In this document: positions 10,868 through 22,237 of the stretch, piece by piece
Layout of the letters: each line of letters starts with the position of its first letter
Numbering within the stretch: position 1 is the first letter of the stretch
NCBI GenBank assembly: GCA_025602915.1
Contig: JAHLJZ010000015.1
Location: 248,001 to 312,000, forward strand
Reading direction: 5' to 3'
DNA length: 64,000 nt
From: Paraphysoderma sedebokerense
Lineage: Eukaryota > Blastocladiomycota > Physodermatomycetes > Physodermatales > Physodermataceae
Translations under genes and position numbers: made by a program
The notes under the pieces: generated by a model
The model's input: the letters and a program-made list of their open reading frames with translations, nothing else
What the model was told of the DNA's origin: nothing
Databases searched by the model: none

Positions 10868-13332
10868 ATGTCATCGTCCGACGACTCGCCAACAACCTCA
10901 TTCCACGACGCAGAAGAGGAAGTCGACTTGGATAACAGGTTTTCAGAAGCTCAGATAAACGAGGCAGAGCAGGAACAAGACGACGACTCCCCTGTAGGGA
11001 AACTCTCAAAGAAAATTGATGAAAGTCTGGTATTGGACATCAGTACTTTTACAATAAAGCAAATTGAAGAGCACGATGATATGTGTTTGAAGGGGGTAAG
11101 CAACTCTAATTGTATAACGAAAGGTATAACAAAGCAACCATTTAAACTACGTATCGATTATTCGTTAGACCGATATGTTCTTTAACAATCGGTTTAAAGA
11201 AGCTCAAGAATTATTGAGTAAAACTGCAGAAACAGACTGTGTTGGTAGCATGGGTGTTGGAGTTCTTGGACTTCTAAAAGGTTGAATATTTTCGTATTAT
11301 GTCTCTTTCTGTCGGCTCCCTCCACGGACACCTTCATATTGATATGGATTTGTGTAACATAATGAAATAGCTTTAACGACATTCAACCAAGCCGATATTG
11401 AGTACACCGGCGCATACCTATCACAGGCAGAAGCTATTGCCAGTATTCAAAACGACAAAGCAAAACCAAAATCTTCTGGAGGCATCGGAAAATGGATTTC
11501 TTCATCTGCTAATTTTTTGGGGGAAAAAGTCGGTTTAACATCTTCACCTCCTATGTCGCCGGCCGAATTGCGATCTATTGTAGTTAGAGCGGAAGCCAGT
11601 TCACTCTACTCTTTGGTTTTGTTATTTCAAGAAAGTATCATTGGTTTCATCAAAGCTGGCTTGGGCTTTCGAAGAGGTATAGATCTTTCATATATTGTGA
11701 ATAGTTGCGGGCTGCATCTGACTATTTCTTCCCCCAGCATATACACTCTACGGCAAAGCGTACAACGATATCAGAAAATTTGAAGAGGATTCACCCGGTC
11801 AATTGCACTTAAAAGTTGACAAGCATACATTAGGCGGGGCTCAATTCGGGTACTTTCTTTCCTGGATGTTGGACGTTTGGGCTTTCTGTTTTAACCTCCA
11901 TTTTGATCTATGAACTCAGTATTGGAATCATCAATGTGATTTTATCCATCTTACCTCCCAAAATTTTGCGCGTCATTTCCGTTCTTGGTTACACTGCAAA
12001 CAAAGAATTGGGATATGAGTTATTGCGAAAAGCTGCAAAAACTAATGGCTTCCGTGCACCTCTTTCAGAGTTATTGTATGTTCAATTTATCAGTGAACTT
12101 GGTTTATTACAGCGGGTCATTCAATCAAATTTTTAACCATGTTCCCTTATCAGTATGGGGTCGTATGACACAATTATTTCTTCATTCGCACCTACTATCG
12201 TTGGACCAGCTCTCGTAGCTTCCGCAATCGAGTCCCTTCAAACTGCACTCAATCGATACCCCAACTCATCATTTCATCTTCTTTTAATGGGACGAGTCCT
12301 GCGAATTGGCAAACGTCTTGACCTCTCGACTACATATCTTAATCAATCACAAGAAGCCCAGAACGAATGGAAGGAACTTCATTCTTTAAACGATTATGAA
12401 ATCGCCTTAAATCACCTGATGAGTCTCAATTGGGAGAAAGCAATCGAACGATTCGAGAAGTTGAAAAAAGGAACATACTGGTCGACCTCGTTCTTCACAT
12501 TCGCCCTGGGAAGCTGTTATGAAATGCTGTCACTGTCACTTTCATCGTCCAATCCAGAGTTATCTAAGCAGCATCATGAGAAAGCAACCGAACTATTTAA
12601 AGCTGCGCCAGGATATGTGAACCGAAAATTCGGCGGCAGGGTAGTAAGTGTCGAACAATACGTTATACGAAAAGTTAAATTATTCGAGCAAGACGATTTC
12701 AAAAAAACCATGGTTCCAGGTTTAGAATTGGTTTATTTATGGAACGGATACACATCAATGGACACCCCCACTTTAAGAGCGTCTTTCGACATCGTTGATC
12801 CGATGATCAAATTATATGAGACCTTGAACTCAGAAACCACTGATGCTTATTATTATGATCGCCTCGGAATATTGAAATTAATAAGAGCAGCGATATACGA
12901 AGAGCTTGGTGAATACGAGGTAGCCGAGCGAGATTTACTCTCGGTCTTTGACAATGAAAAAAAGATGAAGGAAGAAAAATGGGTGATGCCTTTCGGTACT
13001 TATCAAATGGGAGTGTTGACAGCTCGAAGAGGTGATCTGGAAGAGGCTAAGAAATGGTTGGCGAAAGCAAGGGATAAATATAGTGACTATAACCTCGAAT
13101 TTAGGTTCGTAAAAACTGCTCTCATCTCCCTCTACTTATTCTCAGTTCTTCTTTTGCACGAGATTTTGATCCCATTATTAATTCAAAATTTGGTATACGT
13201 GGCAATTACGACAGGCTCGCATTCCGAATTCACATTGCTTTAACCCAAATCAACGAATGGAGTAAGAACGGAGTAACTCCAGATTTTACAATGCCATCTC
13301 CTGAAAATTTGATCGCAAAGTTCAAGAAATAA
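10868..13332 (+). CDS. IML2: Iml2/TTC39-family TPR protein (607 aa)
   Basis: Seven exons: 10868-11095, 11169-11280, 11371-11676, 11738-11849, 11920-12075, 12154-13104 and 13146-13332. The protein starts with an acidic Ser/Asp/Glu-rich segment, then the family block DMFFNNRFKEAQELLSKTAE, a stretch of small helices including GIGIINVILSILPPKILRVI, and TPR-like repeats to the C-terminus (RYPNSSFHLLLMGRVLR; YEVAERDLLSVF; FRIHIALTQINEW). In yeast, Iml2 is a cytosolic/outer mitochondrial membrane protein linked to lipid droplets and clearance of inclusion bodies; the animal relatives are the TTC39 proteins. Length is close to family members (about 600-750). Intron 2 has an unusual GTTGAA donor. The final intron is only 41 nt, the shortest I found among well-supported introns here. 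Confidence 0.9.
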
Positions 13333-13774
13333 TAGATCTTGATCAATTGTGCATGCATGGATGGAAATGATGTTGTATTTAAGCTTTAAATAGTGAGAAT
13401 TTGTGTGCTGGACATAATTTTAAACGTTGCCCAAAATCCGTAATAAGAAGGAATAATTTAATATTGGCAGTGCGTATTCTGCAGGATGTTTTTGACAAAA
13501 TTTCATATAACGACGTAAAAAGCGGTACAACGTTTTTACCGTTGCATCGTTTAGTACCTGTTACGCTGATGTAGTGGAACTTTGGGTTGTGGTGTAAGAC
13601 AGGATGTTCATCGTATAGGCACCAAATTGCCACATAAGGTCAGGGATTTGTCATGAGAGAAAATTGTCCAACCCGTATCTATTAATCTGATTCTACTCAA
13701 CTTTTATACTATAATATGTAAATGATTCTGTTTAGTAACACATAAACCGTCTTCTCTCTCTGCCCCGACTACTT
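13333..13774. other. Convergent 3' region of IML2 and the PPxY array
   Basis: This is AT-rich 3' flanking sequence shared by two converging genes. One weak minus-strand frame has no recognisable motif. I see nothing else. Confidence 0.4.
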
Positions 13775-14679
13775 TTATGCGGTAACGAAAGGCGATTGAA
13801 GGACTGGCACCATGATTTGTATCTGAAAAGTGACGCGAACGAACTAAATTGAACGAGAGCATGTCAGCATGGTATGTTCCGACTCATAATTGTACCAACA
13901 CTATAAACTAATCAGTAACAAATGTATTTACCAAGCTGGATGTGATTCTTTGTCCATTTTTATCATAAAATTCAAAAACCTCATGATACCTGGTTCTTCC
14001 CGATGTCCAAGTCTTACCCTGGCGCAATTCTACTTGGATTTTTTGCCCATAAATTTCAGTAGATTGCTTGGTGATGGATTCACAGCATGATTCAAACCGC
14101 CGGTGAAGCTAAGAGTTGATATTATAAATAATAATGATTATCAGTTCAGTTAATAATGGAATTAGGTCACAGGTGTCGAATTGAACCTACCTTATAGTGC
14201 AATATAAATAGTAGAATTATGGAAAGAAATATGACTGGAAAAATAAATAGCGGCAAGGGTAAAGGAATAGCGAACAATTTTGACTGGAAAAAAGTCATTA
14301 TGATTGATAAGAAAAATGCGATTGCGGCTATTATGATCACAAGTTTTACGGATTGAGTTGCCCGAGCCAACGGTGAATCCATGATTGAGTCAAATCTGGC
14401 CTTTACAGTTGGAACAAAATTTTGAGGCAACAGATCTGCTTTCTCCATTTCAGCAATTTTGAGGTCCGGTCTCCAGCCTGCGAAATAAATAATGGGGAAT
14501 GACTCTGTTTGTAACCGTGGTTGAACAGGAACCGCAAAATTAGCTTGTTGATAACTCGGTAAGTTTTGAAGTGGATATGGAGAGGCATTCGTGAAATCAG
14601 CAGGATACGCATAATTTGCAGGAGCTGGTCGGTAAACCGAAGGAAAAGCGTGAGGCGGCTTTGAAGTTTTGTTGTCCAT
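13775..14679 (-). CDS. Two-TM membrane protein, array member 1 (about 244 aa)
   Basis: Exons 14191-14679, 13932-14108 and 13775-13843. The three-exon plan with phase-0 junctions is that of all array members. Exon 1 holds a Pro/Tyr/Ala-rich N-terminus, the family block FPIIYFAGWRPDL...LLPQNF...SIMDSPLARA, and two hydrophobic helices (LVIIIAAIAFFLSIIMTFF; FIFPVIFLSIILLFILHY). Exon 2 encodes a soluble block beginning LHRRFESCCESITKQSTEIY and exon 3 the ending FVRVTFQIQIMVPV. Unlike members 3-7 there is no PPxY motif; KPPHAFPSVY sits in its place. I do not recognise the family. Topology with both ends cytosolic is inferred from the helical hairpin. An upstream in-frame ATG at 14763 would add 28 residues. 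Confidence 0.75.
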
Positions 14680-14763
14680 ATTCTTAGTTGACTTCAAACT
14701 GGTGGCTGATCGGACGCAGAGTTTTTCGTGAAATAGAGTACTAGACGTACATTTATCGCTCAA

Positions 14764-15388
14764 ATACTGAGAACTGATTTTTTAGAAATCATCTGAATGA
14801 ATTTAAATAATTGAACATCTCGCCCTGCAATTTTAAGAACAATACGCTTATAAGTGCCTCTTCCAATTGAGGACTCGACCGATTCTTCCCTGCGACGCCA
14901 CCCGCACCGGCAGCAGACTTCAGAGACTAGATATTATGTGTCACAAATAAGATTTGAATATGCAGCGGGAAGTAGCTATACCTCGCTTTTTATGAAGCAT
15001 TGTATAGTGGATAATAACCAAATTGGATGCACAATATATATCCACACAATATTCCAATCTATACATGAGCCAGTTCATTAATGTCAGCATCGATTGATTC
15101 GCCATTCCCTAAGTAGATAAATTCCGTGATAACTACATGCTCGGTCTCTTGATTAAGCTTAAAAAAATCTAGGAAGCAATATATTATTTTTATCTGATTT
15201 ATCTACAGTTGTAACCTCGTCCAAGAGAGTAAAATTACTATTAACGCTGTGAGGTCTCCGAGTTCCAACTAACTCGGCGGGATGACACAATGTATGCGTA
15301 GCAATTTTTGATTCTTCCTCCAAGAGAAAAGTATTAATTTGTAATATTCTAGTGATAATTATTACAGACTCAAAAACCATTTTAAATA
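14764..15388. other. Intergenic region between array members 1 and 2
   Basis: This should hold the promoter of member 1. A TTATAAG-like site lies near 14848. No gene is supported. Confidence 0.35.
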
Positions 15389-16276
15389 TTAAGGGATAAC
15401 GATTGGCATATTTTGTAGACTAGGAGCCATTACTTGAGTTTGAAGAGTTACTCGGATAAACTAATAGAAAGTAGAATAAAATGGAAGAAAGAGAAATGTT
15501 CGACACACAATACTATAAGAGGTATAATGTTATTATGAGTAAATCAAATAATTACCAAGCTTGAATTGACTTTTCTTCCGTTTTCATCATAACATTCGAA
15601 CACTTCACCGCGTTTGTTTCTCCCTGTAATTGACCAACTCCTTCCTCGGCCGCGGATCAGCCCAACTTGAATATTATCACCGTAGATTCGTGAAAATTGT
15701 TGGGTAATAGATTCACAGAACAAATTAAGGCGACGAAAGAGCTGCAAATGGATAGAAGGTAAAGTTACACTTTTGCTTATTATTGCGTTCAGATTGCTTA
15801 AACGAACTTACCATGACATTCAAGCCAATGAAGGTAAATATAGAGATGAATGTAAATATACAAATCAACTGTAAATAAATCGACGGAAGATCTAATTTGA
15901 AAGTCAAAGGAACAATTGCAACTATCGCTATAAACAATGCAAACATCGCTAACATTATCGCCCTGATTATTATAATCAAAGGAGAACCCATGATGGCGTC
16001 CAATTCGGTTTTGGCGTTTGCAAGAAATTCCTTTGGCAAAAGACTTTTTTCCTCCAATTCGATTGTTCTGAAATTAAATTTCCAGCTTGAAAATGAAAAT
16101 ATGGGAAAGGATACTGTCTGAAGTTCTGGCAGAATTGGAATTGTGAAATGAGTTTGCTGATGACAATCATCTGCAGTGTCATCTTGCTTTGTCGGACTGT
16201 GTAAACGTGTATGCGGAAGACATTCTGTAGGATTTGAAGTTTAGCTGTCACTGTTGCTCAAGCTTTTCGAGTTCAT
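15389..16276 (-). pseudogene. Array member 2, probably broken
   Basis: Exons 15812-16276, 15556-15741 and 15389-15460 keep the family plan: a TVSFPIFSFSSWKFNF block, LLPKEFLANAKTELDAIMGS, two hydrophobic helices, exon 2 starting LFRRLNLFCESITQQFS, and exon 3 FIRVTLQTQVMAP. The expected N-terminus (MNSKSLSNSDS) is followed by an in-frame TAA at 16241-16243, and no later ATG precedes the conserved block. The Pro-rich, PPxY-bearing segment is also missing. The intact splice sites suggest recent loss. A small unrecognised 5' exon could rescue the reading frame, so the gene may still be live. Confidence 0.6.
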
Positions 16277-17299
16277 ATTAAGAAGTAAGAAACTGGAGGT
16301 TGGCACTAGTCGATTCAGGAGTTGACGCTCTATATAAATATTATTCACTTGGGCGGGGAGTGCGAATAAATTTAACTGTTATAAAAGATTATCCAATTAT
16401 AGAACACGAGACAATTCGAAATAGTAGGTAATGTTACATAGTCATTGGAGTACAATACTAAGTCATTAACTGAATTCCAGTCGTCGCGTGAACCTGCCGG
16501 CCAACTGTTCCTAACCACCAGCCATCGGGTAGGTCCCGTACCATGACAATTCGGTATAAAACCCTCCTAGTTGATCTACAAGAGCTCTAGCTATATCACA
16601 TATGGTTTTTGATATTCAGCCATTTGGTAATTAGTATACATTAGTCCAACAACATATTAGCCCCTGTGGAGGACTGCGTTTTGTTCGGTGGATTTGGGGA
16701 GTTCGGCCCCCATTTTAAAATTCAAAACCAGTAGAGACAGACGGGCAATTAACAATTGCAATACATTTTTGACCGCTCCATGCACTGAATTCCGATTCTA
16801 TGATTTAAAATCAGCATAGTAGATTCTCATTGGATATGTATTCTATATTCACAAATCCGGGAATCACATTGAAAATCTTTCGACTGGCATGCATATTCAA
16901 CAGGAAAGGCAATCACTTGTTTCCACAGAGTAACTTTCAATAAACTGGAACCGAGCTTATGTATCTAGTTTTATCGTACTCAAATCAAGGTAGAAGGCAT
17001 CAAAGGTATATAAAGTCAGGAAGAAATTATATGCTTTTTGTTTTTGCGGTAGAATTTGAATTTCTCGTGACAAGCGGTTCTACTCTTAGACGAATTTCTT
17101 CCTTCACGCACCCCAGATTGAACTATTTCACTGTCTATCCTTACACTGTGCTGAAGGATATAACATGTTGATTCAGGTTACAGAGACAACGTTCAGAGTG
17201 TAACTATCCAAAAGATGTCAGACATCATTCCTATATGACAGGGAAATGGCAGTGCGGATGACTTGTACGAGGTAGGGTGCCAGAATTACACAGCTACAA
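16277..17299. other. One-kilobase spacer between array members 2 and 3
   Basis: This is longer than the other spacers in the array. Apart from a TATA-like site upstream of member 2, I find no gene, no decayed family copy and no tRNA. A frame at 16959-17171 (plus strand) has no recognisable motif. Confidence 0.35.
16331..16342 (-). promoter_or_regulatory. TATA-like element upstream of array member 2
   Basis: AATATTTATATA on the gene strand, about 55 bp before the presumed ATG. A similar element lies 47-59 bp upstream of members 3, 4 and 5. Confidence 0.3.
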
Positions 17300-18194
17300 T
17301 TACGAAACATTGATAGGCATCAGAACAACAGGCACCATCACCCGCCTCTGTAGAGTGACACGGATATACTTTTTGTGGAGAGCCAACGAAAGGGAAAGTA
17401 TCAAGATTCCGGTGAATACAGGAAAGTCAAAGAATAAAGTAAATTGATACCTGGCTTGAGGTGATTCTTCTTCCATTCTTATTGTGAAATTCAAACACCT
17501 CATCATACGTGGTTTCTCCCGACGACCACCTGGTTCCGCTGTGCAACCCAACAAGGATCTTTTCACCATAGATTTCTGTGGATTGACTAGTTATGGATTC
17601 ACAGAACGAATTTAGTCGACGGTATAGCTACAAGTATCAATTGTTACTTTATTAGGTCAAAACTCTTGGCCACAGATCATTGAGACTTACTGTCACTTGC
17701 AGAATAATAAAGACAATGATGGACGCAAAAATAAAGGGAGCGACATAGAACGGCAAAGGTAAACCAGTGGAGAACGGTTCGTAGGTCAAAAACGTTATCG
17801 GAATTGTTATCAATGTGGCCAAAAAAGTGAGAGGAATCACAAATATCATTGCCCTTTGGGCACGAGCCAAAGGTGAGTCCATGATAGAATCCAATTCGGC
17901 TTTTGTGTTCTGTAGAAAGTTCGTCGGTAGAAGATTGGCTTCATCTGTTTGAAGTGTATTGAAGTTCCATCTCCATCCAGAGAAATAAAAAAGAGGGAAT
18001 GACACCGTCTGTATTTGCGGTTGGACCGGATACGTAAGGTGAGCAGCTTGAGGACAATTATTGAACGTTTGTGCTGGATATCGATCACTATTGGAAGGAT
18101 AATCAAGATTTGCAGGATTCGGAGAATAAGCAGGTGGTACGTCTGAAGGATTTACAGTCTTGCCGGCCAAATCTCGAGGAGGATGAGAGTCCAT
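17300..18194 (-). CDS. PPxY two-TM membrane protein, array member 3 (249 aa)
   Basis: Exons 17691-18194, 17451-17627 and 17300-17368. Residues 20-23 are PPAY within SDVPPAYSPNP, a canonical WW-domain ligand. A Pro/Tyr/Asn/Gln-rich segment follows, then TVSFPLFYFSGWRWNF (residues 63-78), LLPTNF, and AELDSIMDSPLARA (99-112). Helices span about 116-137 and 148-168. Exon 2 begins LYRRLNSFCESITSQSTEIY; exon 3 reads YIRVTLQRRVMVPVVLMPI. This is one of the best-preserved members and can serve as the family reference. PPxY next to membrane helices is the pattern of Rsp5/NEDD4 adaptors such as Bsd2, but there is no sequence similarity I can recall, so the role is inference. Expression is likely independent, since each member has its own TATA-like site. 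Confidence 0.82.
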
Positions 18195-18845
18195 AGTGTC
18201 GGAGAATAATTCAGCTGCGGGAATATATGTGTGTTGGCGCTATCAATATAAATATTCAAAACAGTTTCTGCGGTCGCAAGCGAAGGCTGATTCAGTTGCC
18301 GTAACATAGTCTCGGTTCCGTTTAAGCGTTTCGGTGATCTCGTCATCCTCAGTCATCTATATAGCGTCTAAGCCGAGTGCAGGAATGGCCCAATAATCAC
18401 ACTGGCAGGAATTCACCATGAATTCACCATTGCCACGAGGGTCATTTTATCGTGTCTGAACTATTTTCTGTCATGGATGGTTATTGATGATAATGATTGT
18501 AGGCGCCATAATTTGATGGTGTTACAGTTAGACTCTATCCACTCTCAGTATAATTAGTTGAGGAAAAAATATCGCCGAAATTTTCGCAATGGGAAACCAA
18601 AATCAAGGAAATCTTGAAAAGGTCGACGCAGTGCGCTATGGCTGAGAAAAGACTTGCTAGACTGATATATATATGAGTGCAATTTGCAACCGATGCAAAA
18701 ATTCCTGGCACGATTAGAGAGCAGGATTTGCGACTCATATCATGAGGTCTTGTCGACGTATGTATACCTATACACTATCCGTTTATTCACATATATATAC
18801 ATCTTGCCAAAAAGACTTCTCTTGTCCCATATCAGCCATCTTCAA
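18195..18845. other. Intergenic region between array members 3 and 4
   Basis: This holds the 5' region of member 3, including a TATA-like site at 18246-18256. An imperfect short direct duplication (GAATTCACCAT) occurs near 18410-18430. No gene is supported. Confidence 0.35.
18246..18256 (-). promoter_or_regulatory. TATA-like element upstream of array member 3
   Basis: AATATTTATAT on the gene strand, 52 bp before the ATG at 18194. Confidence 0.3.
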
Positions 18846-19762
18846 TCAGGAGTTGGGGATTGGTACCAAGAAAACCGGAACCATCACCTGTCTTTGGAAA
18901 GAGACACGGATATACTTATTAAGTATAAGAGATTAAAAATGAAGAATTACAAAAGAGTACTGTTAGTTCGTCTTGTTGTACATCAAAAATAACAAAAAAC
19001 ACATACCTGGCGCGTACAGATCCGTCTTCCATTCTTATCGTGAAATTCAAACGTCTCGTAGTGAGTGGAATCCCCCCATGACCAACTCCTGCCACTGTGC
19101 AAGCCCAGTTGAATTTTTTCACCATATTGTTCTGCAGATTTCATGGTGGCCGATTGACAGAATGCATTGAGACGGCGATAAAGCTAACAAAATTAATCAT
19201 GACAGTTCTTAATTTTGACTCAAAGCTTCCAGTATAATTTAAATATGTATACACTTACCATGACTTGCAATACAATAAAAGCGATCATAGAAGCAAAGAT
19301 AAACGGAAAAATATAAAAAGCTAAAGGCAAACCAGCCGAAAGCGATTTAGATGTCAAAAATGTGATCGGCACTGTTATCATAGTAGCGACAACGGTGATC
19401 GGAATGCAATAAAGCATAGCTCTGGTGCCTCGAGCCAGAGCAGAGTCCATGATAGATTCCAATTCGTTTTTCGTATTCGAAAGAAAATCTTTTGGTAAGA
19501 GGTTTGTTTCTTCCGTCTCCAGTACTTTATATCTCGATATCCATCCCGAGGAATAGAAAAGAGGGAATGTGACTGTCTGAACTTGCGGCTGAATCGGGTA
19601 AGACAGGGAAGAAGGTTGGGGGCTAGAATTGAAGGTTTGCTGTGGATAGCTGTAACCATGAGGAGCATTAACAGAATAATCAAGTGTTGCAGGATTTGGT
19701 GAATATGCAGGCGGGACGTCTGAGAGACTTGAGCTGTCTAATTTGGTGGATGAAGAGTGCAT
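18846..19762 (-). CDS. PPxY two-TM membrane protein, array member 4 (249 aa)
   Basis: Exons 19259-19762, 19007-19183 and 18846-18914, the same three sizes as member 3 (504, 177 and 69 nt). PPAY lies at residues 17-20 (SLSDVPPAYSPNP). The family block TVTFPLFYSSGWISRY, L-L-P-K-D-F and ELESIMDSALARG precede two helices (MLYCIPITVVATMITVPITF; FYIFPFIFASMIAFIVLQV). Exon 2 begins LYRRLNAFCQSATMKSAEQY and exon 3 is YIRVSFQRQVMVPVFLVPI. The start was set at the ATG of MHSSST because member 5 starts the same way; an upstream in-frame ATG at 19840 would add a hydrophobic stretch. Nearest relative by eye is member 5. Function is unknown. Confidence 0.82.
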
Positions 19763-20654
19763 AGTCTCTTTCAGGGTCTTCAGAATAGAGATGTGTAGAA
19801 TGGCGACGTCGAGGGAAATCAGTATAAATGTGACAACCAAAGAACGACTCCTGTAAGATAATTCCTAATTTCGCTTGACTGCACCGAGATCAAGCCCTCA
19901 GCTTATTCGGCGGGTGATCCACTTGTTAGCCAAGTAGAAATTAAACATATTGTTCAACACGGAGAATCACCAGCGCAGTTGTTGTCAATGCCCTTAGAAT
20001 TAACTATGGCGAAATATTGCCAATGCTCCTAGCACTCACGGGCGAAGATTCTTTGTATTTGGTACTCTATTAATAGATACATAGAATAAAGAAAGAATTC
20101 TATATGGCAATAATGCACAGCATACTATCGTCTAAAATCAGATGCATTTGTATTTAACTGCTATATTTAGGGTCCATTATGTGGATTGAACTCAACTACA
20201 TAATTCAGGCATGCGAAGATACGAAGTTTATGCTCTAATCCAAACATATGAGTTATTGGACGAGATGATAGCTTCAACTATTTTGCAACATATGGCGCAT
20301 TCTTAGTGCATTCTTGTAAACGACGTTACGACACCACACGTAATGAGATAATTAAAGGTGGAAACGTAAATGCAATGTAGTTGTTGTAGAACTTCCGAAG
20401 GTCTAGAGCATCGAGTCTAGATGCCGTGCACTGTGCACTGCATAACACGCTATGACTGGTTAGACCTGTGGATGTATGCTGACGTATGTGGTTCGATTGA
20501 ATAGGACTTAATGTCATTGTGTGTAAGGATGCTCGCACGGATCTTCTAAACGCAATTGTATATAAAGGAAAAGTATCGTACAAATAAAAAACTTAAGTTC
20601 AGATCTTCCACCTCTCTACTACGCTACAATACTTGTACACCACAATATCCTCAT
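19763..20654. other. Intergenic region between array members 4 and 5
   Basis: This is AT-rich spacer with the 5' region of member 4. Frames present on the minus strand lack any family motif. I see no gene. Confidence 0.35.
19821..19829 (-). promoter_or_regulatory. TATA-like element upstream of array member 4
   Basis: ATTTATACT on the gene strand, 59 bp before the ATG at 19762. Confidence 0.3.
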
Positions 20655-21543
20655 TTACGAGGTAGCTGCCATTGACATCATGACAACAGGAACCATCACC
20701 TGCCTCTCAAATGTGACACGGATGTACTGAAGAGTATGGATTATAGAAAGTGAACTGTTAAGATTTCTTTCATTATATCGTAAGAACGTTTAAGGAAGAT
20801 ACCTGGCGTGCCCTGGATTCTGAGGAATGGCAAAATCCGAACGTCTCATAATAATTGGAATCCCCCCTTGACCACCTCCCACCATTGTGGAAATCTAATT
20901 GGATCTTTTGGCCGTACGTTTCTGTTGATTGCATAGTAATTGATTGACAGAATGCATTGAGCCGACGATACAGCTACAAATCAATCAAACCCCAACACTT
21001 ATTAATTTCAATGTAACATTTCAGGCACAGATTAATACCGCGAGCCTTACCATGGTTTGCAGTACAATAAAAACGATTATCGAAGCAAAGATGAATGGAG
21101 AAACGTAAAACACCAAAGGCAGGCCGGTCGAAAATGTTATTGGTATTGATATTAGAGTAGCGACAACGGTGACGGGTATGAACGAAAGAATGGCTCTGTT
21201 AGCCGCGAGCCAACGCCGAGACCATGATAGATTTCAATTCGGTTTTCGTAGTTGTGATAAAGTTTTTTGGTAAGAGTTTCGTTTCTTCCCTCTCCATTGC
21301 TGTAAACTTCAAACTCCATCCTGAGGAATAGAAAAGGGGGAATGTGACCACCCGAGCAACCACCTCAACTGGGTGAGTCGGGCCGTGAGGCGGTTGGAAG
21401 TTAGAATTTAAGGTTTGCGTTGGATAAGGGAATCCATTAGAAGCGTCCAATAAATAATCTAGTGTCTCCGGACTTGGTGAATACGCAGGCGGGACGTCCG
21501 AGAAACTTGAACTATCCGAACTGGTGGATGAAGAAGCATGCAT
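20655..21543 (-). pseudogene. Array member 5, frameshifted copy close to member 4
   Basis: Exons 21051-21543, 20803-20973 and 20655-20726. The N-terminus keeps SDVPPAYSPSPETLDY (PPAY at 18-21) and the family block up to SALARG. One extra T just after this point, near 21209, makes an immediate TAA. In the next frame the two helices continue (AILSFIPVTVVATLISIPIT; FYVSPFIFASIIVFIVLQT). Exon 2 (LYRRLNAFCQSITMQSTETY) and exon 3 (YIRVTFERQVMVPVVMM) remain open with good splice sites. A single frameshift in otherwise clean sequence means a very recent pseudogene, an allele, or an assembly error in one base. If it is translated as is, the product would be a soluble 114-residue PPxY protein. Confidence 0.65.
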
Positions 21544-22237
21544 AATAACTAGAAGTCCCCTCCGGGGTCAAAAGTGCTGGCAGCAATCCGTATAACTGCT
21601 TCTTTTAATAGGAAGGGCCATAAGTGATTCAAATAACTATTCATTTCTATTTCAAGAATTCTGAAATTCTGAGCCATTGTAGCTTATTCGGTAATGATCC
21701 GTAGAAAATTTGCGTTTTGTTGGTTTCAGGGAAGGAGGCACCGCAAAACTGGTCATTTTAATGCAGTACTGACTCTTGTTCACATCACAAAAACTATTTT
21801 TATATCCACATTTTTAATACACATATAAGGGCGAAAATATTTTGAATAGTTAGCCATGGATGAGCGCCATACTTTTATGGACAATCAGATGCATAGATAT
21901 TTAAATTGTTAGGGATCGCGCCCAACTCACTTATCTGCTCTTTTTTACACAACACAACATTTATTCTTTTATCCAAACGTAGAATATAGTGCACAATATG
22001 ATAAATTATTTCAATTGCAACCCTTGGAACATGAAACCCACTTTCTCAAATATCACCGAGCGACCAGCTGACGAATAAAAGTAGTGCTGTCACTGGCGGC
22101 AGCACAACTACGGCATTTTTAACTGACCGGATTTTAGTATGTACAATTCAAATGTTCTCCCTCATAAGTACCAAATTTATAATTCTTGAAACATATTAGG
22201 AAAGAATTATTGTATTAATCGCCCATCGATGATCAGA
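21544..22237. other. Intergenic region between array members 5 and 6
   Basis: This is the boundary between the two subfamilies of the array. It holds the TATA-like site of member 5 and otherwise AT-rich sequence with no supported gene. Confidence 0.35.
21590..21596 (-). promoter_or_regulatory. TATA-like element upstream of array member 5
   Basis: GTTATAC on the gene strand, 47 bp before the ATG. This is the weakest of the four sites. Confidence 0.2.

Noticed and set aside
16277-17299. A decayed eighth array member in the large spacer
   Set aside because: I searched by eye for the YRRLN, GW-block and YIRVTF signatures on both strands and found none.
20461-20520. tRNA-like GGTTCGATT string
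   Set aside because: No acceptor stem or anticodon arm can be folded around it.
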